Assembly: GCA_021163465.1 (NCBI GenBank)
Contig: JAGGWU010000096.1
Location: 1 to 6,401, forward strand
Length of the DNA: 6,401 nt
From: Candidatus Bipolaricaulota bacterium
Lineage (GTDB): Bacteria; Bipolaricaulota; Bipolaricaulia; Bipolaricaulales; Bipolaricaulaceae
Direction of reading: 5' to 3'
Below the pieces are notes generated by a model. The model made no database searches, was not told the origin of the DNA, and was given only the letters and a program-made list of their open reading frames with translations. The position numbers and the translations under genes are program-made. Position 1 is the first letter of the stretch; the number at the start of each line of letters is the position of its first letter. Positions 4,312-6,401 of the stretch are shown piece by piece.

Positions 4312-6399
4312 TTAGGAACCATTAGAAACTACCCTCATCCAAGCAATACATTCAAGCTCCTCTTCTTGCTCCGGTGCAAGGGCACCCGTTGCTTTTACAA
4401 CTGCCGATGGGGGGTGCGGATGGCTTTCGACAAACTCCACAAGACGTTTTAGCCACTCCTCCTGCGGCAAGGACGAACGCTCCCTCCAGAGACGCCGCAG
4501 CTCCTTGAGGTCCGGCCCGGCCAAGGGGCGGTCCTCGAAGTGCTGAAGCAGGCGGTTTCGCTCCACCGAAGGGGGCAGGGCGTGAAGCCAGTTCACGATC
4601 TGACGCTGGGGTGAGGGTAGCGCACTCGGGCTCAGTTCGGTGGCCCGAATGCGGTTCCAAAGGTGCTTGCGGAGTTTCTTAATGAGAGGTCGGGGGTCAA
4701 ATTCCTCCGGCAGGGGTTCAGCCGGTTCTGACGGCCCACAACGGACATGCCGGATAGCTTCGAGACGCCTCTCCACAATGCGATCTTTCTCTTCGTCGTA
4801 GAAGATCCAGTGGTGTTGATTGGTCATGGGATTGCGGAAGGCAGCAAAGAATCCGGCCGATCCTTCTTTCTTTTTGCGTGCCGTTCCCACTCCCAAGGGA
4901 ATGCGCTTCAGCCTTTCCTCGCCCAGCTCTTTCAGAAAATGAAGAAGATCTTGCTTGAGGAACTCTCCCAAGGCGAGTTCGCTTTCTGCCTCCAGCTCCT
5001 GGAGGGTCTTCTCGTCCTCCCGTGCCAAACGGCGCAGGATGTTGAAGTCCATTGGGTTAGGAGTCTCGCCCAAGACGGAGGCGTCCAATCCCACCGTGCG
5101 GTTGATGGCGTCCAGTTTGTGATGGAGCCTGTCCAAAAGCCCAAGGAGTTCCTCCAGTTCCTCCTCTGGGAAGAAGTTGTGCACGTGGATTACCTTGTGC
5201 GGAGAACCAATGCGGTCCAAGCGCCCCACCCGCTGGACCATGCGCACCGGGTTCCAGTGGAGGTCGTAGTTGACAACGATATCTGCGTCTTGAAGGTTCT
5301 GCCCCTCGGAGAGCACGTCAGTGCTGATGAGGAGGTCGATTTGCTTTTCTGAGGGCATATCCGACATTCCGTTGGCCCTGGGGGCAAAACGAAGGATACG
5401 CGTAGTTCGCTCAGAGGAGTCCACACTGCTGTCCACGATGGCGATGCGCCGGTGTCCCAGCTTGGCGAGGAACCCCTGATCACTCAACAACTGCCGATAG
5501 AGGTATCGGGCAGTGTCTTTGAAGTAGGAGAACACCACCACCTTCCTCCCCCGAAGGTTCGGGGAAGTGAGCAGCTCCTTCAGCGTCTCCAGTTTGTCGT
5601 CTGGGCGGTCCTGTTCTAACTCTGCAAGGATGCTTTCCAATGTGTGTAGGTCGGCTTCAGCTGCGGCACGAATGCTTTCAGTATCGTAGCGTTCGACAAA
5701 AAGCTCCGGCAAGGAGGAGAAAAGTGCCTCAGCTTCCTCTTCCATGCCTTCTTCGTCTGAACCCTCTATCTGTAGCCACTGCCGATACGCTTTGCTGCTT
5801 AAGAGCCGTCCCTCTTTCAGTGCTTGCAGGAAGAACTCGAGGAACCGGTGCAGTCGGCGCAGGGAAATTCGAAGGGATTCCACAGAGGATTCCAGGCGCT
5901 TAAGATACAGCACTCGCATGATGTGGGCCAGAGCCGTCTGGCGGCCAACGGTCATCAGGAACTCGTGGGCTTCCTCTCGGGACCAGCCCAGCGCCTCTTG
6001 CAGGCGTTTGACCGCGCCCTCGCTATCTTCCTCCGGCGTTTCAAAGAGAGAGAGTTGCCTTACCTGCATCCTGCGGGCTTCTATTAACTCCCGCCGGTAG
6101 GTGTCAACCTGGTAGGGAGCAAGCAGCAGGTTTTCGATGGCGTCTGCGATCTTCCGATAGAGCTCGGGGCCGTAGGTAGCTTTAAGGCTGTAGTGGACGG
6201 TGTGTAGTTCCCGTTCGGGGAACCGGATTCTTTGCCCATCGATCTCTGCCTCGGGATAGTTCTGGCGGATGAACTGCCGGCTCCGCCGGACAGCCAGGGC
6301 TTCCAGGACCTCATAGAGGGCATCCCGGTTTTGCTCGGCTCGACGGAAGTACTCCCACAGGTCTGGGATGCCGGCAGAGAGAAGCAGACGACGGTCGTC
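4312..6399 (-). CDS. SNF2-type helicase, C-terminal 695 residues (partial, runs in from right edge)
   Basis: The frame is open from the right edge to TAA at 4314-4312. An ATG at 6069 is internal, since homologous sequence continues upstream of it. The visible protein starts in the end of the first RecA-like lobe. VRRSRQFIRQNYPEAEIDG and RFPERELHTVHYSL (about residues 39-75) match the typical SNF2 linker. The second lobe has GRKVVVFSYFKDTARYLY (motif IV region), DLLISTDVLSEGQNLQDADI (motif V) and MVQRVGRLDRIGS (motif VI with the arginine fingers). A ~290-residue charged helical C-terminal extension follows. SNF2 proteins are ATP-driven double-stranded DNA translocases. Stand-alone bacterial members of this kind occur in defence contexts such as DISARM (DrmD) and with PLD-nuclease fusions, but the diagnostic N-terminal part is outside the window, so no system name is given. 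Repeat copy B follows within about ten bases. Confidence 0.9.
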   Translation of the reverse strand, partial: DDRRLLLSAGIPDLWEYFRRAEQNRDALYEVLEALAVRRSRQFIRQNYPEAEIDGQRIRFPERELHTVHYSLKATYGPELYRKIADAIENLLLAPYQVDTYRRELIEARRMQVRQLSLFETPEEDSEGAVKRLQEALGWSREEAHEFLMTVGRQTALAHIMRVLYLKRLESSVESLRISLRRLHRFLEFFLQALKEGRLLSSKAYRQWLQIEGSDEEGMEEEAEALFSSLPELFVERYDTESIRAAAEADLHTLESILAELEQDRPDDKLETLKELLTSPNLRGRKVVVFSYFKDTARYLYRQLLSDQGFLAKLGHRRIAIVDSSVDSSERTTRILRFAPRANGMSDMPSEKQIDLLISTDVLSEGQNLQDADIVVNYDLHWNPVRMVQRVGRLDRIGSPHKVIHVHNFFPEEELEELLGLLDRLHHKLDAINRTVGLDASVLGETPNPMDFNILRRLAREDEKTLQELEAESELALGEFLKQDLLHFLKELGEERLKRIPLGVGTARKKKEGSAGFFAAFRNPMTNQHHWIFYDEEKDRIVERRLEAIRHVRCGPSEPAEPLPEEFDPRPLIKKLRKHLWNRIRATELSPSALPSPQRQIVNWLHALPPSVERNRLLQHFEDRPLAGPDLKELRRLWRERSSLPQEEWLKRLVEFVESHPHPPSAVVKATGALAPEQEEELECIAWMRVVSNGS

Positions 6400-6401
6400 C
6401 C

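Noticed and set aside
4747..5352. + strand open frame of 201 codons
   Set aside because: It is antisense to the helicase core, whose motifs V and VI are unmistakable on the other strand.
6067..6069. ATG as the start of the helicase
   Set aside because: The frame is open to the window edge and the upstream residues match the SNF2 linker region, so this Met is internal.

Overview
The window reads as a decaying accessory or defence-type island from an unidentified bacterium. It is moderately GC-rich: a counted 60-base stretch inside the AlbA-type gene has 37 G/C. Start sites have clear Shine-Dalgarno sequences, GTG starts occur, and genes overlap by ATGA/GTGA. MNT/HEPN pairs are frequent in thermophiles and in many deep-branching bacteria, but the taxon cannot be named from this sequence.

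Layout. On the + strand, bases 1-503 hold the end of a minimal nucleotidyltransferase (MNT) gene and a complete HEPN gene, joined by an ATGA overlap as in MNT-HEPN toxin-antitoxin-like modules. Bases 504-648 carry two GC-rich stem-loops and a cluster of TGTCA/TGACA half-sites, with no gene. Bases 649-787 are copy A of a ~140-bp interspersed repeat; copy B lies at 4157-4303 in the same orientation. All remaining genes are on the - strand. Read in their own direction they are: a SNF2-type helicase running in from the right edge (6401-4312); repeat copy B; a mini-ORF coupled to an AlbA_2/GHKL/winged-helix protein broken by a one-base frameshift (4100-2671); a spacer with short repeat arrays; a low-molecular-weight protein tyrosine phosphatase interrupted by an in-frame amber stop (2402-1935); an AT-richer gene with a canonical HEPN RNxxxH motif (1828-908); and a 37-codon methyltransferase-like remnant cut off by repeat copy A.

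How the parts relate. HEPN proteins, MNTs, AlbA_2 (Schlafen-like) proteins and SNF2 helicases are all common in bacterial defence islands, so a defence role is a reasonable inference, but no complete known system can be assembled here. Three of the seven recognisable protein genes are visibly damaged (frameshift, nonsense codon, truncation). The least explained signals are the repeat pair with a 43-base identical core, which flanks the damaged stretch, and three short tandem arrays at 2428-2752. Each array has four units, two steps of 11 bases and one step of 9 bases.
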